This document shows, in pieces, positions 43,057 through 53,447 of a DNA stretch of 64,000 nucleotides. A program made the translations under genes and the position numbers. The notes under the pieces were generated by a model that did no database searches, was not told the origin of the DNA, and saw nothing but the letters and a program-made list of their open reading frames with translations. This stretch comes from VFKI01 sp964647825 (lineage in GTDB: Bacteria > Pseudomonadota > Gammaproteobacteria > DSM-16500). Position 1 is the first letter of the stretch. The number at the start of each line of letters is the position of its first letter. Location: assembly GCA_964647825.1 (NCBI GenBank), contig CAZYJL010000008.1, positions 1 to 64,000 on the forward strand. The letters are read 5' to 3'.

Positions 43057-46000
43057 CTAAAAAACACGTTCAATCTCATCTTTATCTAAATCTAACTTAC
43101 TACTTTCTTCCACTTCGCGATAGTGTCCTTGATATTCAACTGGCAGTAACAGCGCAATTTGCTGCATAATTTTGTCTGAAAAAATTTGTAAAGACTGTAA
43201 CGATAACTGCGAATCTGGCAAAATTAATTTTCCAATTTTTATTTCAACTGATAATCTTTTAAAACGCAGCCAAGTTGAAAAAGGTTGCGCTTGCCCATAA
43301 ATTGCGATCGGTAATACTGCAGCGCCACTTTGCAACGCAAGATAAGCAACACCCGGTTTTGCTCTTATTAAACGTCCCGTTTTATTTAATGTACCTTCCG
43401 GGGAAATACAAACGATTCCTTGTTGTTGCAAAAGATTCTCTGCTTGTTGCAAAGGAAATGCATCCTTCCCATCATACCCGCGACTCACATACAACGGCAC
43501 ACTGGTTAAGCGATATAACCAATGAAACCATTTTTTCCAACGACTGGATGCAATAATACCTATACGCTGCGACACAGAAACAAATTGATGACGTAACCGA
43601 CAAAGCACAAAAAGTGCATCTAACCAATTCGTGTGATTCGAAGCCACAATCAATGGGCCATGGCTTGGGATATTTTCTATCCCAGAAATTTTTACTTTTG
43701 CAAACGGCAACAGACATAGTTGCATAAACGGCACAAAGAAAAATCTTAAAAAAAACTCTTTTTTAACTGACTTATCTGAAACTTTCGAAAAATTCACTAT
43801 CTTAGAGCTTTGCTTTTGACACATTATCGCCAATTCATGCTCAATCATTAACGCGACTTCTTTGATTGTTTGTTTTTCTTGCAAAATCTGTGGTGGCACC
43901 ACCACGCCAGTTTTTTTCTCAATGTCTGATAAAAGAATCGCTGCAATCAGTGAGTTCCCCCCCAATGCAAAAAAATTAGCAGTCATACTCATCTTTTTTA
44001 CCGCTGGAAAAACGGCTTGCCATGTTTGTTGAATAATTTCTTCTGTAGCAGAACATGGTGCTATATATTCCTGAATCGTTTCTTGCTCTCTACTATTTAA
44101 AGAACAATACATAGCAACCATTGCTTTGCGATCTATTTTGCCATTCGATGTTAAAGGAAAATAATCCACCAACAAAAAATCACTGGGTACCATATAAAAA
44201 GGCAGCATTTTTTTCGCATAAGCAACGAGATCATGCCGATCAAACCGAATTCTTTTTTGATTTTTAATAAAGGCAACTATTCTTGCTTGATTTCCCTCAC
44301 CCACAAGACCAATAATACAGTATGCAACTTGCGGATGTTGCTCAAGTATTTTTTCAACTTCCAATGGATGAACACGTTGGCTACGCAATTTAAATTGATC
44401 ATCGATACGACCAATAAATTGCAAATCCCCGCTAGGTAACCACCTTGCAAGATCACCCGATGAATAAAGTAATAAATTTCTATGAATATTCATCTCTTCC
44501 ATCGTTAAAAATGGATTATGTATCAATGATTTCTTAGTTAAATTTTCATCATGGAGATAACCTTGCATAATGCCGTCACCACCTAAATATAATTCCCCAA
44601 CCACACCCACTGGACAAGGCTGCAAAAACTTATCTAATACATAACATGTCGTATTCGCAACAGGTTTACCAATCGGGACACTTTTGGGAATTGCATCAAA
44701 AGAGACAACATAACAAGTAGAAACAATACAATTTTCTGTTGGGCCATAAGCATTGATTAAATATAAATGAGGAGCATACTCACTCATTTTTACAATTGTT
44801 TGCTGATCAAGTAACTCACCTCCCGTCATTAAGATTTTAATATTTGAAAAAACATCAATAGAGTTCTCTAAATAAAATTTACAAATTGCCGTCGTTGTAC
44901 AAAAATGTGAAATTTTGTTTTTTTGTAACCAAGATGGCATTTCGTTACTTAACAAAACCTTTTGATCCACAATAAAACAGGTGCCGCCATTTAATAATGG
45001 GAAGAAAAATTCATACAACGACACATCAAAAAAATGTTGACAGGTTTGCGCAACGCGAATGGTAGAAGTTATAGGCAAAACAGCATCACTGACTACCAAC
45101 CGTAAAATTGCTTGCTGTGTTATCATCACGCCTTTTGGTACACCTGTTGAACCTGATGTATACATGACACAGGCGAGTGGGTTCTGCGCTACCTTTTGAA
45201 TCAAAGCAGCCTGCTCTGACGTATAAGCGTGATGACAAAATTGGTGATCGATTATCAATTTTGCGCCAGATTGCTTTTTGATATAAAGCAATCTTTCTTC
45301 AGGCATATCCTCACCAAAAGGAATAAACACACACCCTGCTAACATCACACCAAGCATTGCCGCAACATAATCTACACTTCTTTCCATTCGCAAAATAACA
45401 TAACAAGACTCACACTTTTTATTTTTTAGTTGTCGCAAAATTGCATTCGCAATTTTTATTGCATTTTCTTGTAATTCATTATAAGTAAGTTGCAGATCTG
45501 CCAAAACAATTGCGAGTGCATGTGGCATTTCATTGACACGCTCAGAAAAAGATCGACATATAGATAATGTTCGGCAATCCATCCATTTTATTGCTTGGCT
45601 CAATTGATAAACAATTTTATTATATTCTTCTAAAGATATCATTGGTATCGTTTGCAAGCTTTGCTGCGGATTTGTGATGATAGCAGAAATGCTATTTATA
45701 AAAGCGTTTAAAAATGATTGTATAAACAACGTATCAAAATTTTTCTTCTTGTATTCCAATGTACAAAGGCATGAAGAAAGTTTCTCTTGTACTACCAAAA
45801 CCAAATCAAATCCAGCTATACGATCAGGTGTTTTGATAATTTCTGTTTTTACATTTTTTAATTTTGGCAGATAAATTGCATTTTTTGATTCGTACAAAAA
45901 GCCAAATTTTACTTGAGATGACACCCCCACTACATCCGCATGCGTTAAATATGGAATCGAAAAATCAAGATCAGTCAATGCGGCTTGCACTTTATGAAGA

Positions 46001-48948
46001 TGTTCTTGAAAATTATTACCTAATTCAATTTCATGCAATAATGGCAAAATATTAACAAATAACCCAACAGTATTTTGATAAATTAGCTTATCTCTACCTG
46101 CGAAAGGTATACCAACGAAAAAATTTGTAATGTTTAGTAATCGAGCATTGACTACTGAAAATACTGCTTCAAGCAAAAGAAACACCGAACAGGCATGCTG
46201 TTTAGCCAATTTAACGATATCAGAGAACAAATGATTAGGAAGGTGAATTTCTAATTTATCATTTTCTAGTTGCAAATAATCAGGGGATTCACTACTCGTA
46301 GGGAAGTACACGTTGTCTATTTTGGTAATTTTTTTCTTCCAAGACTTTAACAGATCATTTGGACTATTTTTTGGATATTGATTTTTTTGTGAAAGACAAA
46401 ATGCTTGATATGATGCATTTTTTTCTGCTATTTGATCCACAAGAAAATTATTTTTTTTATCATGGTGACAACTAAAATAATGATAATATTCTTCAAATTG
46501 TTGAATTAATAAATTTGCCGACCACCCATCGCAAATCAAATGATGTAACACTGCAAAAACAATAACATCCTTGTTATCAATAACAAATAACTTAAAATGA
46601 AATAAAAATTCTTTCTCAAATAAAAATGTCTTTTTAGATAATTTTGCTATTTCTTTATAGGCTGCAACTTCATCACAATGCACTTGTTCAATATCAAAAA
46701 ATTGAAATGTTTTTATATATTGCAAAACTCCATCACTGGTATGTGATAATTGAATGCGCAATGCATCATGCTGCTGCACGAGGAGATAGATAGAATTTTT
46801 AATTGCTTGACAATCTACAGCGCCTGATAATCGCAACACAAAAGGTAAATTATACGCTGCGTGATTCGCTGTTGACTTTTGACATGCCAATAAAACCCCT
46901 TGCTGTGGATATGATAGCGGAAATGTGGAAGCGAATTCAAGTTGCTCTATTGGAGTTAAACATTTTTTTACTGTTAACTCTTCTACTTTATTTGCTAACT
47001 TATGCACTGTGGTGAGCTGAAAGATTTCTGCTGCAGACAGATCAACATGAAATGTTTCACTTACCGCAAAAATAATTTCATGCGCTAACAATGATGGAAT
47101 ACCTAAAGAAAATAATGATTGGTGACTATCTGTTATCAATTCACCTGATAAACTTTTGATAATTTCAATAATTTTTTCTTCAATTTCATTTTTTTTACTA
47201 TTTTTTAAATAATTTTTTTCAGCCTGACCACTTATCGTATATTCATAAATCACAGGCAAAGTATTGGTTTGATATGCTTGTTTAACTAATGCACGTTGAA
47301 TTTTCCCACTCGTTGTTTTACTAATTTTTCCTGGCAATAAAAAAACCACAGCATGCGGCAGAATCCCTATCTCGCGCAAAACAGCTGCTTGAATAGTTTC
47401 TGCAATGACTTGGAAATTTTTACTGTTTTTTTCTTTAATTTCACTGACAATTACAACTTGTTCTTCTTCAGATATATTATTTTGTAATGAAAAAACAGCA
47501 GAACAATTTTTTCTAATTTTTTGACTTGCTTCTTCAACAACACATTCAATATCTTGTGGCGAATAATTTTTACCATGAAAAATAATCATATCTTTTAAGC
47601 GTGAAAAAACAAATAAGCGTTTTTCTTGAAAAAATCCAATATCGCCTGTACGCAACCATGGCCCGCTGCCATCTGCTGTCGTGGCGGCGAACACCTCTGT
47701 TGTTAATTTTGGTGCATTCCAATACCCTAACGTGACATTTGGTCCTTGAAACCAAATCTCGCCTTTTACGCCTTCTGCACACACTTGACGCGTTTTGGGA
47801 TCGACAATACAAGCACGATGTCCTTGCACCACATTGCCAACACTCGTCACACCATCCACAACACTCACTTCTTCACCCACACGATTGGTGGATAACGCCA
47901 AGGTACACTCGGCTTGACCATAACCTGTAATAAATGACGTTCTTTTGAACCCACTCCTTGCAAAATACTCTGCAAATTCTTGCAAAATAGCGTGACGAAT
48001 TGGCTCACCACCTAAGCCTGCATACTGCCACGAGGATAAATCTAAACGATCTCGTAACACATCAGAGGTTTTCTTTTTTGCATAGCCATAAGCAAAACAT
48101 GGGCCACCTGCATGCGTAATTCCAAATTCATCAATCCACTCTAACCATTTAGTGGGCGTACGAATAAAGGTTAAGGGCGAAAATAGTCGTGTCGTACAGT
48201 CTGAAAAAAGCGCTGGCATCACCGCCATCATCATGCCTAAATCATGCTGCAAAGGCACCCAACTTAAAATATGCGTTGGGCAATCATAGTTAAAAATATC
48301 CATCATAATTTGCATATTCTGATAAATATTTTCATGCGATACCATCACACCGCGTGGCACACCCGTAGAACCTGAGGTATATTGCAAATACGCAATTTCA
48401 TCCATTTTGACATTAGGAACAAATCCATCATCAACATAGTGAGTTGCAATTTTTAGTGTATTTATTTTTTTTATTTTTGATAAATAATGTTTTGACTGAC
48501 GTGTATTTAGATTTTGATTGTTAATTTTTTGTAAAAAACCTCCAAAATAATTTTTGATTTTTGAGAAATTGAGCAACAAATGAATTTCATTTGTTGTCAA
48601 AATAACACTCGGCTGCGCATCTATTATCAAATTTTCCAAACGTAGCAATGTATTTTTTAAACGATGCGGCTCTGGCGGATAGGCAGGCACAGGAATGACA
48701 TTGGCATACAAGCACGCCATAAATGCCACAATAAACTCTAAACCCGGCGGGTAAAGTAATACGACTCTATCTTGTTGCGTGGTTTCTTGCTGAAGGTAAC
48801 TGGCTAAAGTGCGTGCTCGCGCGTATAGATCACCGAATGTAATGCTTTCTGCAACATGGCCCGACTCTGCCAAAAATTCATACGCAATCTTGTCTGGATT
48901 TTTCTGTGCTTTTTCTGCAAGCATCCTCACAATTGATACAAACCTCAT
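43057..48948 (-). CDS. FAAL-ACP-C-A-PCP-PlsC lipid synthase
   Basis: 1963 residues, one uninterrupted frame; AAAGGA precedes ATG 48948. Domains by position: FAAL, residues 1-565 (YTSGSTGVPRG near 190, FHGKNYSPQDIE near 460); carrier 1, about 580-650 (GIPSLL, Ser near 617); condensation, about 660-1090 (HHLICDGWS near 801); adenylation, about 1105-1605 (YTSGSTGVPKG near 1261, NAYGPTEN, NGKIDRK near 1602); carrier 2 with GGNS (Ser near 1663); and PlsC-type acyltransferase, about 1720-1935 (NHTNWLD near 1771, SPEGT near 1848). There is no thioesterase. Predicted: FAAL loads a fatty acid onto carrier 1, C condenses it with the amino acid on carrier 2, and PlsC releases it onto a hydroxyl acceptor, or acylates the product. 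By eye the pocket code is about DVYCMGAIVK, which I cannot assign. It resembles the two steps of ornithine-lipid synthesis in one chain. Confidence 0.9.
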   Translation of the reverse strand: MRFVSIVRMLAEKAQKNPDKIAYEFLAESGHVAESITFGDLYARARTLASYLQQETTQQDRVVLLYPPGLEFIVAFMACLYANVIPVPAYPPEPHRLKNTLLRLENLIIDAQPSVILTTNEIHLLLNFSKIKNYFGGFLQKINNQNLNTRQSKHYLSKIKKINTLKIATHYVDDGFVPNVKMDEIAYLQYTSGSTGVPRGVMVSHENIYQNMQIMMDIFNYDCPTHILSWVPLQHDLGMMMAVMPALFSDCTTRLFSPLTFIRTPTKWLEWIDEFGITHAGGPCFAYGYAKKKTSDVLRDRLDLSSWQYAGLGGEPIRHAILQEFAEYFARSGFKRTSFITGYGQAECTLALSTNRVGEEVSVVDGVTSVGNVVQGHRACIVDPKTRQVCAEGVKGEIWFQGPNVTLGYWNAPKLTTEVFAATTADGSGPWLRTGDIGFFQEKRLFVFSRLKDMIIFHGKNYSPQDIECVVEEASQKIRKNCSAVFSLQNNISEEEQVVIVSEIKEKNSKNFQVIAETIQAAVLREIGILPHAVVFLLPGKISKTTSGKIQRALVKQAYQTNTLPVIYEYTISGQAEKNYLKNSKKNEIEEKIIEIIKSLSGELITDSHQSLFSLGIPSLLAHEIIFAVSETFHVDLSAAEIFQLTTVHKLANKVEELTVKKCLTPIEQLEFASTFPLSYPQQGVLLACQKSTANHAAYNLPFVLRLSGAVDCQAIKNSIYLLVQQHDALRIQLSHTSDGVLQYIKTFQFFDIEQVHCDEVAAYKEIAKLSKKTFLFEKEFLFHFKLFVIDNKDVIVFAVLHHLICDGWSANLLIQQFEEYYHYFSCHHDKKNNFLVDQIAEKNASYQAFCLSQKNQYPKNSPNDLLKSWKKKITKIDNVYFPTSSESPDYLQLENDKLEIHLPNHLFSDIVKLAKQHACSVFLLLEAVFSVVNARLLNITNFFVGIPFAGRDKLIYQNTVGLFVNILPLLHEIELGNNFQEHLHKVQAALTDLDFSIPYLTHADVVGVSSQVKFGFLYESKNAIYLPKLKNVKTEIIKTPDRIAGFDLVLVVQEKLSSCLCTLEYKKKNFDTLFIQSFLNAFINSISAIITNPQQSLQTIPMISLEEYNKIVYQLSQAIKWMDCRTLSICRSFSERVNEMPHALAIVLADLQLTYNELQENAIKIANAILRQLKNKKCESCYVILRMERSVDYVAAMLGVMLAGCVFIPFGEDMPEERLLYIKKQSGAKLIIDHQFCHHAYTSEQAALIQKVAQNPLACVMYTSGSTGVPKGVMITQQAILRLVVSDAVLPITSTIRVAQTCQHFFDVSLYEFFFPLLNGGTCFIVDQKVLLSNEMPSWLQKNKISHFCTTTAICKFYLENSIDVFSNIKILMTGGELLDQQTIVKMSEYAPHLYLINAYGPTENCIVSTCYVVSFDAIPKSVPIGKPVANTTCYVLDKFLQPCPVGVVGELYLGGDGIMQGYLHDENLTKKSLIHNPFLTMEEMNIHRNLLLYSSGDLARWLPSGDLQFIGRIDDQFKLRSQRVHPLEVEKILEQHPQVAYCIIGLVGEGNQARIVAFIKNQKRIRFDRHDLVAYAKKMLPFYMVPSDFLLVDYFPLTSNGKIDRKAMVAMYCSLNSREQETIQEYIAPCSATEEIIQQTWQAVFPAVKKMSMTANFFALGGNSLIAAILLSDIEKKTGVVVPPQILQEKQTIKEVALMIEHELAIMCQKQSSKIVNFSKVSDKSVKKEFFLRFFFVPFMQLCLLPFAKVKISGIENIPSHGPLIVASNHTNWLDALFVLCRLRHQFVSVSQRIGIIASSRWKKWFHWLYRLTSVPLYVSRGYDGKDAFPLQQAENLLQQQGIVCISPEGTLNKTGRLIRAKPGVAYLALQSGAAVLPIAIYGQAQPFSTWLRFKRLSVEIKIGKLILPDSQLSLQSLQIFSDKIMQQIALLLPVEYQGHYREVEESSKLDLDKDEIERVF

Positions 48949-49003
48949 AAAAAATCCTTTTTATGTATTTTGCAGTTACATTTCGCATCACAAACTATAG
49001 AGA

Positions 49004-49633
49004 TTACTTTTCCTGAAATTGTGCTACCAATTTCTCGCGAAATTCCATTAATTTTCCATGAAAGAAATGACTTGCCTCAGGAATACGTAATACTTGCGGC
49101 GGATGCACTAATGTCTTAACGAAAGCATACACCGCATCAGGCGGTGTAATTTCATCTGCTTCCCCTTGCACCAATAACCATGGACAGGTTAATGCAGATA
49201 AATCTTCTAGGGCTAAACGACTAACCATCGGTGCTACCGTAATCAATTGAGCAACCGGCAAATGCAACGCGCCTTTTGCAGCAATCCAACCACCAAACGA
49301 AAAGCCTGCTAACCATAAAGGGTTTGGCTTCGGCAAATGCTTTGTCACCCAGTCCGCAACTGCATATAAATCCAACAATTCTCCGCGTCCTTCATCGTAC
49401 GTACCAGCACTTTGCCCAACGCCGCGAAAATTAAAGCGCACCGCAGCAAAGCCTAAATCATTTAAAGCGCGCACTAAAATAGTGACGACTTTGTTATTCA
49501 TCGTCCCACCGTGTAAAGGATGCGGATGACAAATAATCGCTGTGCCACGCAAAACTTCTGTTGCTTTCGGCAACGAAATCGCTGCTTCAATCATCCCAGC
49601 CGGGCCCTGCACAAAAATGGATTTTTCTTCCAT
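49004..49633 (-). CDS. alpha/beta hydrolase
   Basis: 209 residues. The N-terminal HPHPLHGGTMNN motif (near residue 37), the RFNFRGVGQSAG block, the nucleophile GFSFGGW (near residue 108), the acid in QGEADEITPP and a histidine in EASHFFHG (near residue 188) give a complete Ser-Asp-His set. This group is related to dienelactone-hydrolase-like esterases. It lies 8 bases after uvrA's stop and 55 bases before the lipid synthase, on the same strand. It may act as a free-standing thioesterase or esterase for the pathway, or be an unrelated housekeeping hydrolase. Confidence 0.87.
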   Translation of the reverse strand: MEEKSIFVQGPAGMIEAAISLPKATEVLRGTAIICHPHPLHGGTMNNKVVTILVRALNDLGFAAVRFNFRGVGQSAGTYDEGRGELLDLYAVADWVTKHLPKPNPLWLAGFSFGGWIAAKGALHLPVAQLITVAPMVSRLALEDLSALTCPWLLVQGEADEITPPDAVYAFVKTLVHPPQVLRIPEASHFFHGKLMEFREKLVAQFQEK

Positions 49634-49640
49634 GCTATTC

Positions 49641-52490
49641 CTACTTTTTTTTATGCTGCATTGTTTTATATAAAATAGGCTGTAAAAATTTACCTGTATA
49701 CGATTGCGGACATTTCGCCACTTGCTCTGGTGTTCCCATCACTAAAATCTCACCGCCACGCGCACCGCCTTCCGGCCCCAAATCAATGACCCAATCCGCC
49801 GTTTTAATCACATCTAGATTATGCTCAATAATCACAATCGTATTCCCCGCATCACGCAAACGATGCACCACGGTTAATAGCAATTCGATATCTTGAAAAT
49901 GTAAACCCGTCGTCGGCTCATCTAATAAATATAATGTTTGACCGGTATCACGCCGTGATAATTCGCGCGCTAATTTAATACGTTGCGCTTCACCACCTGA
50001 TAACGTTGTCGCACTCTGCCCCAACTTAATATAAGACAACCCAACATCTAATAATGTTTGTAATTTACGCGCAATGGCCGGCACCGGATCAAAAAATTGC
50101 CGCGCATCTTCCACTGTCATTTCCAACACATCGTGAATGTTTTTACCTTTATAATGAATTTCAAGCGTTTCTCGGTTATAGCGTTTGCCTGCACAAATAT
50201 CACAAGTCACATAGACATCTGCGAGAAAATGCATTTCCACGCGAATCACACCATCGCCTTGACACGCTTCACAGCGTCCACCGCGCACATTAAAACTAAA
50301 CCGTCCCGGTGAATAGCCGCGTGAACGTGCCTCTTGCGTCCCTGAAAACAAATCACGTACCACCGTAAATAATCCAGTATACGTTGCAGGATTCGAACGC
50401 GGTGTACGACCAATGGGACTTTGATCTATTTCAACAATTTTATCGAGAAACTCTATCCCCGAAATCGACGTATAAGACGCGGGTTCACGTAAGCTCGCCC
50501 CATTTAATTGACGTGCGGCAATCGGTGCTAACGTGTCATTAATTAATGTTGATTTCCCCGACCCCGACACGCCAGTCACACAGGTTAACAAACCTAATGG
50601 AATATCGACTGACACGGATTTTAAATTATTTCCAACAGCACCTTCTAAGCGTAAGATTTTTTTGGCATCCATTGGCACGCGTTTTGCAGGAATGGCAATA
50701 CTGCGCGTCCCCACTAAAAATTGCCCTGTGACAGACTGTGGATGTTGCATAATGTCATCCGGTGTCCCCGCAGCAACCACTTCACCACCGTGCACACCTG
50801 CACCTGGCCCTAAATCCAACACATAATCGGCACTGCGAATGGCATCTTCATCATGCTCTACAACAATCACTGTATTACCAATATCCCGTAAATAATGCAG
50901 CGTTTTTAATAATTTTTCATTATCACGTTGATGCAAGCCAATCGACGGTTCATCTAAAATATACATGACACCGACTAAGCCTGCACCAATTTGACTCGCT
51001 AAACGAATGCGTTGCGCTTCTCCACCCGATAATGTATCGGCACTACGATCAAGACTTAAATAATCTAAACCGACATTGACTAAAAAACTCAGCCGAGAAA
51101 TTAATTCTTTCTTTATTTTTTCAGCAATTTCTTTGCGATAACCAGGCAACGTTAATTCTTCAAAAATCTTTTTTGCCACATCGATAGGTTTAGCAGAGAT
51201 TTCTGGCAATGTCATACCATTCACAAATACATGACGCGCCGCTTCACTGAGCCGTGTCCCTTGACAGGCATCACACGGTTTACCCGATAAATATTTTGCT
51301 AACTCTTCACGCACAAGCGACGACTCGGTTTCACGATAGCGTCTTTCCATATTCGGAATAATGCCTTCGAAAACATCGGTACGTGTATGTTTTTTGCCAT
51401 GTTCATTTTGATAAGAAAATTTAATTAAATCATTTTCACTACCATATAAAATAATTTTACGAATTTTTTGTGGTAATTTCTGCCATGGTATATCAAGATC
51501 AAAATCATAATGTTTTGCTAGGGATTTTAGTAATTGAAAATACCATGCATTTCGTTTATCCCAGCCACGCACCGCACCTTCTGCTAATGAAAATGAAGGA
51601 TGTGCCACGACGCGCTCTGGATCAAAATGCTGACGCACGCCCAAGCCATCACAGGTTGTACACGCACCTGTTGGACTATTAAACGAAAATAAACGCGGCG
51701 ACAATTCTGCCAAACTATACCCGCATTCTGCGCACGCAAATTTTGCAGAAAAGACCTGTGGCGCTTTTTTCGGTTCATCTAACCAACCGACCATGGCTAA
51801 GCCATCGGCTAACGCCAATGCCGTTTCAAACGATTCTGCTAAACGCAACCGACTGTCTGCATTGACGCGCAAACGATCAATCACCACTTCTATCGTGTGT
51901 TTGCGTCGCAAATCAAGTGTCGGCAAGGGATCGAGATCAATGATGTCGCCATCGAGACGGATACGCAAATACCCTTTCGCACGCAAGCCTTGCAATAAAT
52001 CGACATGTTGCCCTTTACGCCCACGTACCACGGGCGCCAAAATCATAATACGCGTGTCGGCAGGCAACGCCAGCACCACATCCACCATTTGACTAATCGT
52101 TTGTGCTTCTAAAATCGTGCCATGCGTTGGACAAGCAGGCTGGCCAACACGAGCGAATAATAGCCTCAAATAATCATGAATTTCAGTAATTGTCCCCACT
52201 GTTGAGCGAGGGTTATGTGATGTTGATTTTTGTTCAATCGAAATAGCGGGTGACAGACCTTCAATATGATCGACATCAGGTTTTTCCATCATCGATAAAA
52301 ACTGCCGCGCATACGCAGATAATGACTCAACATAGCGTCGCTGGCCTTCGGCATACAATGTATCAAAGGCCAGCGAGGACTTACCAGAACCTGACAACCC
52401 AGTGATGACAGTCAATTTATCCCGCGGGATGGTGACATCGAGATTTTTGAGATTATGGGTACGCGCTCCGCGCACAATAATGTCTTTCAT
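49641..52490 (-). CDS. uvrA: excinuclease ABC subunit A
   Basis: Damage-recognition ATPase of nucleotide excision repair, 949 residues. Two ABC modules: Walker A GLSGSGKSS near residue 31 and GVSGSGKST near residue 640, signatures LSGGEAQRI in both halves, and zinc-binding CAECGYS ... CTTC and CEACQGDG ... CDIC. ATG 52490 begins the conserved MKDIIVRGARTHNL; an upstream frame extension to 52508 is unlikely. No LexA-type box (CTGT-N8-ACAG) is visible upstream in 52491-52670. Confidence 0.97.
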   Translation of the reverse strand: MKDIIVRGARTHNLKNLDVTIPRDKLTVITGLSGSGKSSLAFDTLYAEGQRRYVESLSAYARQFLSMMEKPDVDHIEGLSPAISIEQKSTSHNPRSTVGTITEIHDYLRLLFARVGQPACPTHGTILEAQTISQMVDVVLALPADTRIMILAPVVRGRKGQHVDLLQGLRAKGYLRIRLDGDIIDLDPLPTLDLRRKHTIEVVIDRLRVNADSRLRLAESFETALALADGLAMVGWLDEPKKAPQVFSAKFACAECGYSLAELSPRLFSFNSPTGACTTCDGLGVRQHFDPERVVAHPSFSLAEGAVRGWDKRNAWYFQLLKSLAKHYDFDLDIPWQKLPQKIRKIILYGSENDLIKFSYQNEHGKKHTRTDVFEGIIPNMERRYRETESSLVREELAKYLSGKPCDACQGTRLSEAARHVFVNGMTLPEISAKPIDVAKKIFEELTLPGYRKEIAEKIKKELISRLSFLVNVGLDYLSLDRSADTLSGGEAQRIRLASQIGAGLVGVMYILDEPSIGLHQRDNEKLLKTLHYLRDIGNTVIVVEHDEDAIRSADYVLDLGPGAGVHGGEVVAAGTPDDIMQHPQSVTGQFLVGTRSIAIPAKRVPMDAKKILRLEGAVGNNLKSVSVDIPLGLLTCVTGVSGSGKSTLINDTLAPIAARQLNGASLREPASYTSISGIEFLDKIVEIDQSPIGRTPRSNPATYTGLFTVVRDLFSGTQEARSRGYSPGRFSFNVRGGRCEACQGDGVIRVEMHFLADVYVTCDICAGKRYNRETLEIHYKGKNIHDVLEMTVEDARQFFDPVPAIARKLQTLLDVGLSYIKLGQSATTLSGGEAQRIKLARELSRRDTGQTLYLLDEPTTGLHFQDIELLLTVVHRLRDAGNTIVIIEHNLDVIKTADWVIDLGPEGGARGGEILVMGTPEQVAKCPQSYTGKFLQPILYKTMQHKKK

Positions 52491-52670
52491 ACAGCAGACC
52501 GGCCTCACTCACAGAAAAATGAGCTGCATTATAGCAGGGTTCTGTGGGCGAAGCGGAATAACCTGCAGACCCATCTATACCCATTATCGACTATTAACCA
52601 TAATCTCAAACCCACGCTTCGACAAAGACCACTTTTTAAACAGCTCCTATGATTGCTGCGTCTTGCATAG

Positions 52671-53375
52671 TTAAGACATTCTGCACTCCACGGAGTTATT
52701 CAATTTCTCTTCTAGATCAGAATCAACAGAATCTTTTGCCCGTGAAGCAGAAAAAAACATTGGCGATTTATGCTGGTTATAAAAAGGAAAATGAACTTTT
52801 GACTTTTTATTTGCCTCTAAGATTTCATCACATGCATCTAAAAATTTATTTAATTTTTCATCACGATATTGCTCTTCTATGACTCTTGTATTATCAAAAT
52901 ATTGTGGTTCAACCTCTTTTTTGGCTTTATTACTATTTTGCAACTCTATGAAATATTTTTCAGCAATATCTAATATTTCCCTAACACATGTTTCTGAAAT
53001 AAGATCTTCATACTCTTTATTAATTGGCAGAAACTCAGAAAGAAAATTTCTTAAAAAATTAAAATCAATTATATTCTTAAAACAAAAATGGATATGATAC
53101 GCTTCTTTATCGTATAAAGACAAATGATTGGCAAAGAAATGACGATCATCATTAAAAAAATAGTCATTACCTAATTTTGCATCAGAATTAATATATTTAC
53201 CTTGTTTTTTAAGCATGTCAAAAAAACTTTTTAGTCTATCCCTATTTTTTTTTGCTTTCATTTTAGATGAAGGTGTATTTTGGACGGGATAAGCAAAAAT
53301 TAAATTTTTTCTATCAACAATAACATGCCCTTCTTTCTCTATATCTGAGCCATAAAACGACATTGTTAACGGCAT
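52671..53375 (-). CDS. hypothetical protein
   Basis: 234 residues, not recognised. GAGAGG lies a few bases before ATG 53375. Hydrophilic and Phe/Asp/Lys-rich; begins MPLTMSFYGSD and has no hydrophobic helix or signal. A+T rich. It sits between uvrA and a second unknown gene on the same strand. Possibly an effector-like protein of the kind seen elsewhere in the window. Confidence 0.7.
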   Translation of the reverse strand: MPLTMSFYGSDIEKEGHVIVDRKNLIFAYPVQNTPSSKMKAKKNRDRLKSFFDMLKKQGKYINSDAKLGNDYFFNDDRHFFANHLSLYDKEAYHIHFCFKNIIDFNFLRNFLSEFLPINKEYEDLISETCVREILDIAEKYFIELQNSNKAKKEVEPQYFDNTRVIEEQYRDEKLNKFLDACDEILEANKKSKVHFPFYNQHKSPMFFSASRAKDSVDSDLEEKLNNSVECRMS

Positions 53376-53447
53376 ATTTTTCCTCTCTTTTTAATAATTA
53401 GTTATTTTTAATCTATTTGACGCGCGGAGAATTATCACAAATTTGCT

